From SLHU01 sp009929975 (GTDB lineage Bacteria > Bacillota > Clostridia > Saccharofermentanales > UBA5734), in NCBI GenBank assembly GCA_040776905.1, contig JAXGZQ010000002.1, positions 310,001 through 374,000 on the forward strand: 64,000 nt of DNA, given 5' to 3'. Positions 26,658 through 36,109 of this stretch are shown in pieces. A program made the position numbers and the translations under genes. The first letter of the stretch is position 1; the number at the start of each line of letters is the position of its first letter. The notes beneath the pieces are model-generated. The model was not told where the DNA came from, ran no database searches, and was given only the letters and a program-made list of their open reading frames with translations.

Positions 26658-26695
26658 ACACCTTCTGATCTAGACTGGGATCAGGAGGTGTTTTT
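26658..26695 (+). terminator. Terminator of the ABC operon that also covers the next ribosome site
   Basis: 13-bp stem (arms 26658-26670 and 26679-26691, one G-T pair), eight-base loop, then TTTTT. The 3' arm contains AGGAGGTG, the ribosome site of the gene starting at 26697. Confidence 0.8.
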
Positions 26696-26696
26696 C

Positions 26697-27008
26697 ATGG
26701 CATTTTCAATGGAAGCCACACTGGTCATCCCCCTTTGCCTGGCCACCATAACCGGCAGCGCCATCGCGGCGGACGCGCTTGAAAAAGCGGCGCGGGAACA
26801 GGCCGTCGCAGCCGTTGCCGTCAGCCGGACACAGGCTGATGCCCGACATCTCTATCAGGTGGCTCCTGTTTGTCCGGAACCTGGCGGTCCGGTCGTTCTG
26901 ACACTGGAAAGCTCGCCACAGAAGGTTCTGGTGATCTGCCGCCTGATTGAGGACCAGGCGGGGCAGGTCAAACGCTGGATGACGGGAAGCCAGGCAGCAA
27001 CGCCATGA
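26697..27008 (+). CDS. Short TadE-like pseudopilin protein
   Basis: 103 residues. The N-terminus MAFSMEATLVIPLCLATIT is a type IV pilin-like hydrophobic helix with Glu close to the expected +5 position and the TLVIPL signature of TadE-type proteins; the rest is a small soluble region with two Cys (CPEP and ICR). The start at 26697 is set by AGGAGGTG inside the upstream hairpin. It overlaps the following gene by four bases. Expected location: membrane, with an external C-terminal part. The function is unknown; no Tad export ATPase or prepilin peptidase is in the window. Confidence 0.6.
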   Translation: MAFSMEATLVIPLCLATITGSAIAADALEKAAREQAVAAVAVSRTQADARHLYQVAPVCPEPGGPVVLTLESSPQKVLVICRLIEDQAGQVKRWMTGSQAATP

Positions 27009-28363
27009 TCCGCGGCACCGTAAGACCACAGACCCGCCGCCGCGGCAGCATCAGTCTGCTCCTGGCCCTGCTGCTGCCCACGCTGGTCTCTTTGCTGGCG
27101 CTGCTGGCTCTTTCTGTCCAAACACAGGCCGGCGATGCCGCCATCGCCCGCGCGATGTCCGCTCAGATCCGGGACGGGCTGTCCCGTTACGAGCGTCCGC
27201 TTCTGGATACATTCGGTTTATTCGCTTTTCGTCCCGAGGTCTGCGACCGGAGAGTCTTCGATCACTATCTGCCGGATATCGAGCCGGGACAGGTCAACCT
27301 GATCGCGCAGAAGCCACTGCTTGAGCCGGCGGAACTGGAATCCCGCATCATCGCGTTCATGGAGCCCCGTCTGCCGTTTGCCTGGATTGAGCGGATCATG
27401 CGGACGACTGGCTGTCTGTCCGCGGACGGTGGTCCGTCCGGTCTGTCCGGTCTGACGGGCTGGCTCAGCGCGTTGTCGACAAAAGAACAGGGTGCTGCCC
27501 GTGAGGGTCTTTTCTCCGGCCTGATCGATCAGGTGGAAGATGAGTCCGCTGACTGGCTCTCCCGGGTCTATCGCGAGTCGGCCGCGTCTCTGGCCGGGAT
27601 TCCCGACCATGGTTCGTCTTCATCATTATCCGGCCATCTCGTCGATTTTTTCGATCCCCAGGCGGTTTCTGATGTGCTGCGATCGGTTGAACAACTCCTG
27701 TCTCCCGATTCACCGGCACTCTATGAGAAACTGTGCCTGGCGGACTATGTGCTGGGATGTTTCGGCCGGTCAGTTGATCAGGTCTGGCTTCAGGGGGGCT
27801 GCCAGCCGATCCGGATGATTGACGGGCGGCCGATGTCCGAGCTGCCGTCTGAACGTCGGGCTGAAGCTGAACAGATTCTGACCGGAATTGATCAGCCGAA
27901 ACTGGCGATTCTGGTGACAAAGACGGCGATCACCAGTGTTCGCGCGTTATTCCATCTGCTTTGCCAATTACTGGATCAGGAGACCATGGCCACGATACGC
28001 GGCACCGCGGCGGCACTGAGCGCAGCCATCGCGGCGGCATCGGCCGGGTCGGTCGTGGTTGATCCGGAAATGCTGACCTGGCTGGTGGTCGCCGGCCGGT
28101 CGCTGCAAAAGGGCTGGACAGACACCCGCAAGCTATGCAAGGGATACGCGGTGGCGATCTGGCCGGACGAAGCGGTCCGGACCCCGGATTTATTCTATGA
28201 AGACTATCTGAGGCTTTTCCTTCTGGTCCAGCCGCGGCCGCGGCTGGTTGAGCAGACCGGCCGCCGGTTGTCTGCCTGGATGCCCGGTCCGTTTTTCTGC
28301 GGGCTGCGCATTGAAACGGACTGGCGGGGACAGCGGCTGGCTCTGGAAGGGAACTATCCATGA
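27005..28363 (+). CDS. DUF5702-like (TadG-related) exported protein
   Basis: 452 residues. A basic N-terminus (MIRGTVRPQTRRRG) is followed by a membrane helix (about 15-38, GSISLLLALLLPTLVSLLAL) and a pattern AIARAMSAQIRDGLSRYERPLLDTFGLFAF that I associate with DUF5702 proteins in clostridial Tad-like loci. The remainder is extracytoplasmic, rich in helices, with a second hydrophobic stretch about 337-350 (AALSAAIAAASAGSVVV). The start is fixed by ATGA overlaps on both sides. Likely a minor pilin-like or envelope component; the assignment rests on N-terminal pattern only. Confidence 0.55.
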   Translation: MIRGTVRPQTRRRGSISLLLALLLPTLVSLLALLALSVQTQAGDAAIARAMSAQIRDGLSRYERPLLDTFGLFAFRPEVCDRRVFDHYLPDIEPGQVNLIAQKPLLEPAELESRIIAFMEPRLPFAWIERIMRTTGCLSADGGPSGLSGLTGWLSALSTKEQGAAREGLFSGLIDQVEDESADWLSRVYRESAASLAGIPDHGSSSSLSGHLVDFFDPQAVSDVLRSVEQLLSPDSPALYEKLCLADYVLGCFGRSVDQVWLQGGCQPIRMIDGRPMSELPSERRAEAEQILTGIDQPKLAILVTKTAITSVRALFHLLCQLLDQETMATIRGTAAALSAAIAAASAGSVVVDPEMLTWLVVAGRSLQKGWTDTRKLCKGYAVAIWPDEAVRTPDLFYEDYLRLFLLVQPRPRLVEQTGRRLSAWMPGPFFCGLRIETDWRGQRLALEGNYP

Positions 28364-29376
28364 TCCGGGCATCACGACAGGGGAGTGTCGCGCTCGAAGC
28401 GGCGCTGGTCATGCCAGGCCTGATGCTGATTCTTGCCCTGCTGCTGGGCCTGATCGCGGCACCGGCAGCGGAAACTGAACTGCAGGTCGCTCTGGACCAC
28501 ACAGCGGCGGAGATGGCCCTTCTGGCTCCTCTGGCCGACCGGCTCCCCTTCGGTGGGATGACTGCTGATCCTGATCAGGAACTACCTGCGGATACCGGTG
28601 AACCGGCGGAAGCGATGACCGATTTACTGACGATGATTCCCGGATGGGACGATCTGCTTGAGGACGGAGCGTTCGATCTGGCATCTTCCGTATTGCTGTC
28701 GCCGCTGCTCTTTCGCCGGATCGACCAGTGGCTTGATCTGTCGGCCCGGTATCAGGTCTCGTTTCAGCATATGATTGGATCCCGGCGGCTGTTTATCGAT
28801 CTGGATGCCGGACAAAGTGAACTGTGGATCTGCCTGGACTATGAACTGCGGCTGCCTGGCCTGACGCTGCCTCGCCAGGTGATGGCTCATGTCCCGCTGT
28901 GGACCGGACATGGCCCGGCATCCGTTGACGAGCGGGACCGTGACGGTATCTGGGAGCTGGATAATTTCAGCCGCGGCCAGCAGCTGCGCCAATTGTATCA
29001 TGGCAATCTGCCCTATGATTTTCCGGTCATCGCCCGCTGGCAGGGCGGTGAGGCCTGTTCGATCAAGAGCATCGACCTGACGGCACCGACTTATCAGGTC
29101 CCGGACGCTCTGCGGCGTCAGATCCGCCGGCAGATCGAACGGCTGGCCGGGTTCCAGGGACATGTCTATGAACGGGGCAGCCGGTCCGTCGAGATTGCCC
29201 CGTCCGATATCCGGCAGCGGACACTATGGCTGATCATCCCGGAAAACAGCCCGCGGGAATCACTCACCCTGCTCGACAGCCTCAGCCGCGAGGCCGCCGC
29301 CGCCGGGGTCAGCCTGACCGTCCGGACGCATGGACGAAGCCGGCGATACACTGATGACGGGGGTTTTGCCGACTGA
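28360..29376 (+). CDS. TadE-like protein with prepilin-like N-terminus
   Basis: 338 residues. MIRASRQG|SVALEAALVMPGLMLILALLL gives a Gly-Ser cleavage site with Glu at +5 and a hydrophobic helix, the pattern of TadE/TadF pseudopilins. The body is larger than normal TadE (about 150-200 residues); its C-terminal part (about 250-335, YERGSRSVEIAPSDIRQRTLW) is predicted to be exported. Third member of an overlapping three-gene unit. Without assembly genes nearby its function is inference. Confidence 0.58.
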   Translation: MIRASRQGSVALEAALVMPGLMLILALLLGLIAAPAAETELQVALDHTAAEMALLAPLADRLPFGGMTADPDQELPADTGEPAEAMTDLLTMIPGWDDLLEDGAFDLASSVLLSPLLFRRIDQWLDLSARYQVSFQHMIGSRRLFIDLDAGQSELWICLDYELRLPGLTLPRQVMAHVPLWTGHGPASVDERDRDGIWELDNFSRGQQLRQLYHGNLPYDFPVIARWQGGEACSIKSIDLTAPTYQVPDALRRQIRRQIERLAGFQGHVYERGSRSVEIAPSDIRQRTLWLIIPENSPRESLTLLDSLSREAAAAGVSLTVRTHGRSRRYTDDGGFAD

Positions 29377-29384
29377 GCCTGTGC

Positions 29385-29413
29385 TTGTATCTTACGGGGT
29401 CATAAGGTATCAT
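29385..29413 (+). promoter_or_regulatory. Predicted promoter of yerC-secA
   Basis: TTGTAT, 17-base spacer, TATCAT, 65 bases before the yerC start. Confidence 0.55.
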
Positions 29414-29477
29414 TTTAACATTGATAGCACGGCTGTCTGATCCGTTGATGCCCCAATATCCTGATACGAGGTGAGCT

Positions 29478-29825
29478 ATGAATCAAAAACTGAAGGATGA
29501 AGCAACCGATCGCCTGTTTGAGGCGATCCTGTCGTTGCGGTCAGTTGATGAAGCCTATGCTTTTTTTGAAGATTTATGCACCGTCGCGGAACTGAAATCC
29601 ATGGCGCAGCGCCTGCATGTGGCGATCATGCTGCGCCAGGGCTCGACGTATACGGATATCTGTCAGACAACCGGTGTCAGCACCGCGACAATCAGCCGGG
29701 TCAACCGCTCTCTGGAATATGGCGCGGACGGCTATAAACTGGCTCTGGAACGGCTGCAAAGCGGCGGTCATATCCAACTTGCCGGACAGACTGGAAAGGA
29801 TCCCCTGACGAATGAAAATCATTGA
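29478..29825 (+). CDS. yerC: YerC/YecD family TrpR-like DNA-binding protein
   Basis: 115-residue helical protein of the TrpR-like superfamily. The helix-turn-helix reads STYTDICQTTGVSTATISRVNRSL (about 56-79), preceded by FFEDLCTVAELKSMAQRLHVAIML. YerC proteins are widespread in Firmicutes; a target is not established. The start has GAGGTGAG. The gene overlaps secA by 14 bases, so the two are translationally linked. Confidence 0.9.
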   Translation: MNQKLKDEATDRLFEAILSLRSVDEAYAFFEDLCTVAELKSMAQRLHVAIMLRQGSTYTDICQTTGVSTATISRVNRSLEYGADGYKLALERLQSGGHIQLAGQTGKDPLTNENH

Positions 29826-32640
29826 TAAGCTTTTCGGTACCCACTCCGACCGGGAAATCAAGCGGCTGATCGGATTGGTTGACCAAACAGAAGCATTGGA
29901 AACTCACTACAAGGCCATGAGTGAGCAGGATCTGCGAGCCGTCACCGGACGGCTGCGTACCCGGCTCGACCAGGGCGAAACACTGGATGATATTCTGCCT
30001 GACGCATTTGCCGCCGTTCGCGAAGCGTCGCGACGGGTGCTCGGCATCGTCCATTTCCGGGTTCAGCTGATCGGCGGTATTGTCCTGCATCAGGGCCGGA
30101 TCGCCGAGATGAAAACCGGTGAGGGCAAGACCCTCGTCGCCACTTTGCCGATCTATCTGAACGCGCTGGAGGGGAAAGGCGTCCACCTGGTTACGGTCAA
30201 TGACTATCTGGCCCGCTTCCACAGTGAATGGATGGGCCAGGTGTACCGCTATCTCGGACTGACCGTCGGCCTGATCGTTCACGGCATCAATAATGACCAG
30301 CGCCGGGCCGCCTATGCCGCGGATGTCACTTACGGCACGAACAATGAGTTCGGCTTTGATTATCTGCGCGATAATATGGTGATCTACAAAGAACAGATGG
30401 TACAGCGTCCGCTTCATTTCGCGATCATTGATGAAGTGGACAGCATTTTGATTGATGAGGCGAGAACGCCGCTGATTATCTCAGGCCGCGGTGAGGAATC
30501 CTCAGAACTCTATGACCAGGCGGACCGGCTTGTTCGCCGCCTCAAGGCGATCGTTGTCACCGAAATGGATGACAAGCAGGACCTGGACGAGATCAAGCAG
30601 GACGCGGACTACATTGTCGATGAAAAGGCGAAAACCGCGGTTCTGACAACCAGTGGCATCCGCAAGGCTGAACAATTCTTCGGCCTGGATAATCTGACCG
30701 ACCAGGAAAACTACCAGATCAATCATCACATCAATAACGCGTTGAAAGCGCATGGCACCATGCACCGGGATGACAACTATGTCATCCGGGATGGCGAGGT
30801 GGTCATCGTCGATGAGTTTACCGGCCGGCTGATGCAGGGACGGCGTTACAGCAACGGTCTGCACCAGGCGATTGAAGCCAAGGAAGGGGTCAAGGTTGAG
30901 CGGGAAAATAAAACGCTGGCCACGATCACGTTCCAGAATTATTTCCGGATGTACCGCAAACTGTCCGGCATGACCGGTACAGCGCAAACCGAGGAGAATG
31001 AGTTCCGCTCCATCTACAATCTCGATGTCGTCTGCATCCCGACTAACATGCCGATGATCCGGGATGACCAGCCGGACTCGGTCTACAAGACACAGGCCGG
31101 CAAGTACAAGGCGCTGCTGCGTGAAGTCAAGGCCGTTCATGCAACCGGACAACCGATGCTGATCGGTACGGTTTCGGTTGAGAAGTCGGAGCTGCTGTCA
31201 CGGCTGTTCCGTCAGAACGGTATTCCCCATCACGTGCTCAACGCCAAACACCATGAGCGTGAGGCGGAAATCGTGGCCCAGGCCGGACGTTTCGGCGCGG
31301 TCACCATCGCGACCAATATGGCCGGGCGGGGAACCGATATCCTGCTGGGCGGTAATCCTGAATTTCTCGCGAAACAGGAAATGCGCCAGCAGGGTTATGA
31401 CGAGGATTTGATTGAAGCCTCAATGACATTCCACGCGACGGATGATCCGGTTATTCTCAAGGCACGTGAATTATTCCGTGCGCTGAAAACCCGTTTCCAG
31501 GAAGAAACCGCCGAAGAGCGCAGCCGGGTGATTGAAGCCGGCGGGCTGTATATTCTCGGCACGGAACGCCATGAGTCACGCCGGATTGACAACCAGCTGC
31601 GTGGACGTGCCGGCCGCCAGGGCGACCCGGGCTGCAGCAAGTTCTACTTGTCACTTGAAGATGATCTGATGCGCCTGTTCAATGGTGAACGCATGACGCG
31701 GGTCTTCGCGGCGCTCGGTGTTGAAGAAGACATGGAAATTGAACATAAGCTGCTGTCCAACGCGATCGAGACGGCCCAGAAACGTGTTGAAGGCCGCAAC
31801 TTCGGCATCCGCAAACATGTGCTGGAATATGACGATGTGATGAATCAGCAGCGTGAGCTGATCTACCGCCAGCGCCGGCAGGTTCTGCAGGGCGAAGACA
31901 TGCACGATACCTACCGCAAGATGATCAGCCAGCTGATGCGTGAAATCATGTTGGATTTCTGCGCTGATCTGCCGGAGTCGTCAGACTGGGATATCGCGGC
32001 GATCAAAGCGAGGGTTGAGGATATCTTCGGCCCGCTGCCGTCACTGCAGCGTCTGAAAGACGCGGCGTCCGACACACTGGATGCTGAAGCGCTGACTGAG
32101 GCGCTGACCACTGACGCGCTGGCACGCTTTGAACAGCGCCAGGAGGAAATCGGTTCGCCGGAGACGATGCGTGAGGCGGAGCGTGTGGTGCTGCTGCGCA
32201 CCGTCGACAGCAAGTGGATGGACCACATCGATATGATGGACGATCTGCGCGACAGTATCGGAATGCGCGGCTATGCCCAGCACGATCCGGTCGTCGAATA
32301 TAAAAAAGAAGGCTTCGCCATGTTTGAGGCGATGACTGCCGCGATTCAGGAAGACGCGGTCAGATTGATGATGCGTGCCCGCTTCAATACAGAAGAAGCT
32401 CTGCGCCGCCGCAGTGTGGCTCATGATCTCAGTGAGGGCCATGGACACATTCCAGCGGACACCGCGCCGGCGATCGGCGGGACGGGGGCAGGTGTGCCGA
32501 ACGCGCCCGCACCCGCGCCTGCCCAGTCTCCGGTACGTGAACCGGTCCGGCGTGATGCCGGCAAAGTCGGCCGTAATGATCCGTGCCCCTGCGGCAGCGG
32601 CAAGAAGTATAAGAATTGCCATGGTAAAGATGAGAGGTGA
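29812..32640 (+). CDS. secA: Preprotein translocase ATPase SecA
   Basis: Motor of the Sec export pathway. 942 residues, longer than the 840 typical of B. subtilis. Walker A MKTGEGKTLVATLP (about 99-112), DEAD-like DEVDSILIDEART (about 207), VTIATNMAGRGTDILLGG and the ERHESRRIDNQLRGRAGRQGD helicase motif are intact. A Pro/Ala-rich linker (about 880-920) leads to a C-terminal SEC-C zinc module NDPCPCGSGKKYKNCHG. The start overlaps yerC. punA follows after four bases, so the yerC promoter may also drive the SAH salvage genes. Confidence 0.96.
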   Translation: MKIIDKLFGTHSDREIKRLIGLVDQTEALETHYKAMSEQDLRAVTGRLRTRLDQGETLDDILPDAFAAVREASRRVLGIVHFRVQLIGGIVLHQGRIAEMKTGEGKTLVATLPIYLNALEGKGVHLVTVNDYLARFHSEWMGQVYRYLGLTVGLIVHGINNDQRRAAYAADVTYGTNNEFGFDYLRDNMVIYKEQMVQRPLHFAIIDEVDSILIDEARTPLIISGRGEESSELYDQADRLVRRLKAIVVTEMDDKQDLDEIKQDADYIVDEKAKTAVLTTSGIRKAEQFFGLDNLTDQENYQINHHINNALKAHGTMHRDDNYVIRDGEVVIVDEFTGRLMQGRRYSNGLHQAIEAKEGVKVERENKTLATITFQNYFRMYRKLSGMTGTAQTEENEFRSIYNLDVVCIPTNMPMIRDDQPDSVYKTQAGKYKALLREVKAVHATGQPMLIGTVSVEKSELLSRLFRQNGIPHHVLNAKHHEREAEIVAQAGRFGAVTIATNMAGRGTDILLGGNPEFLAKQEMRQQGYDEDLIEASMTFHATDDPVILKARELFRALKTRFQEETAEERSRVIEAGGLYILGTERHESRRIDNQLRGRAGRQGDPGCSKFYLSLEDDLMRLFNGERMTRVFAALGVEEDMEIEHKLLSNAIETAQKRVEGRNFGIRKHVLEYDDVMNQQRELIYRQRRQVLQGEDMHDTYRKMISQLMREIMLDFCADLPESSDWDIAAIKARVEDIFGPLPSLQRLKDAASDTLDAEALTEALTTDALARFEQRQEEIGSPETMREAERVVLLRTVDSKWMDHIDMMDDLRDSIGMRGYAQHDPVVEYKKEGFAMFEAMTAAIQEDAVRLMMRARFNTEEALRRRSVAHDLSEGHGHIPADTAPAIGGTGAGVPNAPAPAPAQSPVREPVRRDAGKVGRNDPCPCGSGKKYKNCHGKDER

Positions 32641-32644
32641 GTGT

Positions 32645-33496
32645 ATGTCGATATGGAGCCAGGAAACTGAACTGCAGCTGATTGACAGCGCCGCCGACTA
32701 TCTGAGACCGTACTGGACCCGCCAGCCGCGTCTGGCGATCGTACTCGGATCCGGTCTCGGCGCGATGGCTGATGCCGTCAGCCATGCGGTTTCCGTTGAT
32801 TACAGCGATATTCCCGGATTTGCCGCGGCGACGGTCGCTGGTCATCACGGGCGGCTGGTGATCGGCGACTGGGACGAGGTCCCGGTGGTCGTGATGCAGG
32901 GGCGCTTCCATTATTATGAAGGTCATGACCTGCCGGCGGTCGTCCGTCCGATGCGTGTGCTGCAGCGGCTGGGTGTCACCACGGTCATTCTGACCAATGC
33001 AGCGGGCGGACTTGATCCGGATATGGCCCCGGGTGATCTGATGCTGCTGAGCGACCATCTCGGTTTTTTCAGCGAGTCGCCGCTGCGTGGCCCGAATCTG
33101 GATCTGTTCGGCGAACGGTTCATTGATCAGACTCAGGTCTATGACCGTGCTCTGCGCCGGATCGCGATCGAGTCAGCCGCCCGGCTGGGCCTGCCGCTGC
33201 GCGAAGGTGTCTATGCCTACAGCCGCGGCCCGCAATATGAAACACCGTCGGAGATCAGGGCTCTTCGCCTGCTCGGAGCGGACGCGGTCGGCATGTCAAC
33301 CGTACCGGAAGCGATTGTCGCCCGGCATGGCGGACAGCGGGTTGTGGCGATCTCCTGTATCAGCAATATGGCGGCTGGAATGCTCGATCAGCCACTCAAC
33401 CATCAGGAAGTCATGGAGGTCGGCCAGCGGGTCGCGAACCGGACCATCCGGCTTCTGTCAGCGATGATCGAAAGTTGGGGTGAATCCAATGACTGA
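32645..33496 (+). CDS. punA: Purine nucleoside phosphorylase, trimeric type
   Basis: Cleaves inosine/guanosine with phosphate to base and ribose 1-phosphate. 283 residues. Phosphate loop LGSGLGAMAD (34-43), VVMQGRFHYYEGHD, LTNAAGGLDPDMAPGDLML and YSRGPQYETPSEIRALRLLGADAVGMSTVPEAI are class II (hypoxanthine/guanine type) signatures. ATG 32645 is preceded by AGAGGTGA and lies four bases after secA. It overlaps ahcY by eight bases, which suggests that inosine made from S-adenosylhomocysteine breakdown is its substrate. Confidence 0.95.
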   Translation: MSIWSQETELQLIDSAADYLRPYWTRQPRLAIVLGSGLGAMADAVSHAVSVDYSDIPGFAAATVAGHHGRLVIGDWDEVPVVVMQGRFHYYEGHDLPAVVRPMRVLQRLGVTTVILTNAAGGLDPDMAPGDLMLLSDHLGFFSESPLRGPNLDLFGERFIDQTQVYDRALRRIAIESAARLGLPLREGVYAYSRGPQYETPSEIRALRLLGADAVGMSTVPEAIVARHGGQRVVAISCISNMAAGMLDQPLNHQEVMEVGQRVANRTIRLLSAMIESWGESND

Positions 33497-34754
33497 CAAA
33501 AACACGTCAACGTATGATGTGCGTGATATCGGACTGGCACCGTCAGGACGGCGCAAAATCGCCTGGGCCTGGGAGCATATGCCGGTGCTGCGCCGGATCA
33601 CGGCTGATATGAAACGCGACCAGCCGCTGCGCGGTCTCAAGGTCGCCATCAGTGTCCATGTTGAGGCGAAAACCGCCTGTCTGGCGAAAGCGCTGGCTGA
33701 AGCCGGTGCCGAAGTCGCTCTGACCGGCTGTAATCCTCTTTCGACACAAGATGATGTCGCGGCCGCGCTGGCGGCTGACGGCCTCCATGTCTACTGTGTT
33801 CACGGCGCGGACCAGGAGACCTACTGGCGGCATCTGCGGCAGGCTCTTTCATTTGAACCTGATCTGGTCGTTGATGACGGCGGCGATTTCGCCCAGATCA
33901 TGCATACGGAGCTGCCGGAACTGGCCAGCCGGCTGATCGGCGGGAGTGAGGAAACCACCACAGGTGTGCACCGCCTGCAGATTCTGGCGCAGTCAGACCG
34001 TCTGCGTTATCCGGTCATCGCGGTCAATGACGCGCGCTGCAAGCATTTGTTTGATAACCGCTATGGAACCGGCCAATCGGTCTGGACCGCGATCATGAGC
34101 CTGACCAATCTGCTGGTTGCCGGCAAGACCGTCGTGGTCGCCGGATTCGGCATGTGTGGTAAAGGAGTCGCCCTGCGGGCCCGTGGACTGGGAGCCCGGG
34201 TGATTGTAACGGAAATTGATCCCGTCAAGGCCTGTGAAGCCCTGATGGAAGGTTATGATGTTTTGCCGATGGCTGAAGCTGCCCCGCTGGGTGATCTGTT
34301 TGTCACCGTGACCGGCTGCTGCGATGTGATCGATCAGCGGTTTTTCCCATTCTTGCGCGACGGTGCCATTCTCTGCAATGCCGGACATTTTGATGTTGAG
34401 ATCAACCTGCATCAGCTTGAAAGCCTGGCGGACAGCGTAGAAAATGTACGGGATGGGATTACCGCCTATGTGATGCCGGATCAGCGCCGGATTCATGTTC
34501 TGGCGGAAGGCCGCCTGGTCAACCTGGCCGGCGGTGATGGACATCCCGCAGAAATCATGGACATGAGTTTTTCACTGCAGGCTCTCAGTGTGCTGTACCT
34601 GGCCGAGCACGGCCGTTCGCTGAAACCGGATGTCTATCAGCTGCCATCTGATATTGATGACGCGGTTGCCCGCCGCCTGCTTGAACATCTTGGACGGGGC
34701 TATGACCAGCTGACACCGGAGCAGGCTGACTATATTGATAACTGGGATCTGTAA
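33489..34754 (+). CDS. ahcY: S-adenosylhomocysteine (or S-inosylhomocysteine) hydrolase
   Basis: Splits SAH into homocysteine and a nucleoside using bound NAD. 421 residues, the shorter bacterial/archaeal form without the extra loop. NAD site VVVAGFGMCGKGVALRARG and TEIDPVKACEALMEGYDV, substrate blocks NCNPLS-like TGCNPLSTQDDVAAAL and GSEETTTGVHRL are present. The C-terminal residues end YIDNWDL rather than the usual KPxxYRY found in many SAHHs. ATG 33489 has GGGG eight bases upstream. With the downstream MtaD-like deaminase it may act on S-inosylhomocysteine, as known in Methanocaldococcus; inference. Confidence 0.93.
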   Translation: MTDKNTSTYDVRDIGLAPSGRRKIAWAWEHMPVLRRITADMKRDQPLRGLKVAISVHVEAKTACLAKALAEAGAEVALTGCNPLSTQDDVAAALAADGLHVYCVHGADQETYWRHLRQALSFEPDLVVDDGGDFAQIMHTELPELASRLIGGSEETTTGVHRLQILAQSDRLRYPVIAVNDARCKHLFDNRYGTGQSVWTAIMSLTNLLVAGKTVVVAGFGMCGKGVALRARGLGARVIVTEIDPVKACEALMEGYDVLPMAEAAPLGDLFVTVTGCCDVIDQRFFPFLRDGAILCNAGHFDVEINLHQLESLADSVENVRDGITAYVMPDQRRIHVLAEGRLVNLAGGDGHPAEIMDMSFSLQALSVLYLAEHGRSLKPDVYQLPSDIDDAVARRLLEHLGRGYDQLTPEQADYIDNWDL

Positions 34755-34777
34755 GATCGGATTGACAGGAGGCCATG

Positions 34778-36103
34778 ATGTATGACGCCGTCTTTTTTCG
34801 CCGGATCCGCTGCCTGACACCGGATCCATCCGGCCGATGGCTTGATCGGCCGGATCAGTCTGTCGCGGTCCGGGATGGCCGGATTGTCGCGATGGGGGAT
34901 CAGGAAGATGCGGTTCGCCAGGCATTGACCGGGGTTCCTTATTCTGTATACAGCGGCCGGGGAAAACTGCTGCTGCCGGCGCTGGCCAATCTGCATGGAC
35001 ACATCGCGATGACGCTGTTTCGTAATCAGGCGGATGACCGCAATCTGCATGACTGGCTGTTTCAGGTGATTTTCCCGCGTGAAGCGCATCTCAATGAATC
35101 CGTCGTACGCGCCGGAACCCGGCTGGGCCTGCTGGAGATGATTCGATCCGGGACCGGCGCGGCCGCTGACATGTACTATTATCATGAAACCATCGCCGAA
35201 GCCGCTGTTGAAGCGGGCTTCAGGCTCAATTTCAGTTGTGACGCCAAGGAGACGAACCCGGCCGGGGAGACGATCGTTCAGCCGCGGCTGATGCAGGACG
35301 CGCTGCGTCTGGCTGAACAGGCTCCTGACCAGCTGCTGCGGGCGTCGCTGCTGGTTCATTCTGTGTATCTCTATGATCAGAAACTGTATCCGGAACTGGC
35401 TGAACTGGCCGCAGACCTGAACTGCCCGGTTCAGGTCCATGTCTCAGAGACAGCACGTGAAGTCGATGAGTGTCTGGCCCTGCATGGGCGCCGGCCGCCG
35501 GCCCAGCTGGCCGAGTATGGTTTTTTCCGTACCCCGACTCTGGCGGCACACTGTGTCCATCTTGATGACGCGGACCGCCGGATTCTGGCCGAACGTGATG
35601 TCACCTGCGTGCATAATCCGGCGAGCAATCTCAAGCTGGGCAGCGGATTTGCTGATGTCCCGGCATTGCTCAATGCCGGAATCCGTGTCGGCCTGGGAAC
35701 CGACGGCGCGGCGAGCAACAATACACTGGATCTGTACCGTGACATGCACCTGGCGGCTCTGGCGGCGAAAGGACTGCATCGGGATGCCGCTGCCCTGCCG
35801 GCGACGGATATTCTGCGAATGGCGACACTGGATGGCATGAAGGGACTTGGCTTCACGCAGAGCGGACGGATTGAACCGGGCGCCGCGGCGGATCTGCAGG
35901 TGGTGGATCTGGACCGGCCTGAACTGACGCCGCTCGGACAACCGGCTTCCGCTCTGGTATACTGTGCTACAGGATCATGTGTTGAATCAACCATGGTAGC
36001 CGGCCGCTGGCTGATGAAAAAACGGGAATTGATGACGCTCGATGAGGAAAAGATTCTGGCTGAAGCCCAGGCCGCAGCGGACTGGATCAACGCGCAGGCC
36101 TGA
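34778..36103 (+). CDS. mtaD: MTA/SAH deaminase (amidohydrolase)
   Basis: Metal-dependent amidohydrolase that deaminates 5'-methylthioadenosine and/or S-adenosylhomocysteine. 441 residues. Metal ligands: NLH73-G-H75 near the N-terminus, VQVHVSE, AAHCVHLDD and GLGTDGAASNNTLD, all as in the MtaD/TrzA family. ATG 34778 is five bases after AGGAGG; the adjacent ATG 34775 is too close. It completes the punA-ahcY-mtaD salvage group. A guanine or chlorohydrolase-type activity is possible, but context favours SAH. Confidence 0.88.
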   Translation: MYDAVFFRRIRCLTPDPSGRWLDRPDQSVAVRDGRIVAMGDQEDAVRQALTGVPYSVYSGRGKLLLPALANLHGHIAMTLFRNQADDRNLHDWLFQVIFPREAHLNESVVRAGTRLGLLEMIRSGTGAAADMYYYHETIAEAAVEAGFRLNFSCDAKETNPAGETIVQPRLMQDALRLAEQAPDQLLRASLLVHSVYLYDQKLYPELAELAADLNCPVQVHVSETAREVDECLALHGRRPPAQLAEYGFFRTPTLAAHCVHLDDADRRILAERDVTCVHNPASNLKLGSGFADVPALLNAGIRVGLGTDGAASNNTLDLYRDMHLAALAAKGLHRDAAALPATDILRMATLDGMKGLGFTQSGRIEPGAAADLQVVDLDRPELTPLGQPASALVYCATGSCVESTMVAGRWLMKKRELMTLDEEKILAEAQAAADWINAQA

Positions 36104-36109
36104 TGGCAG

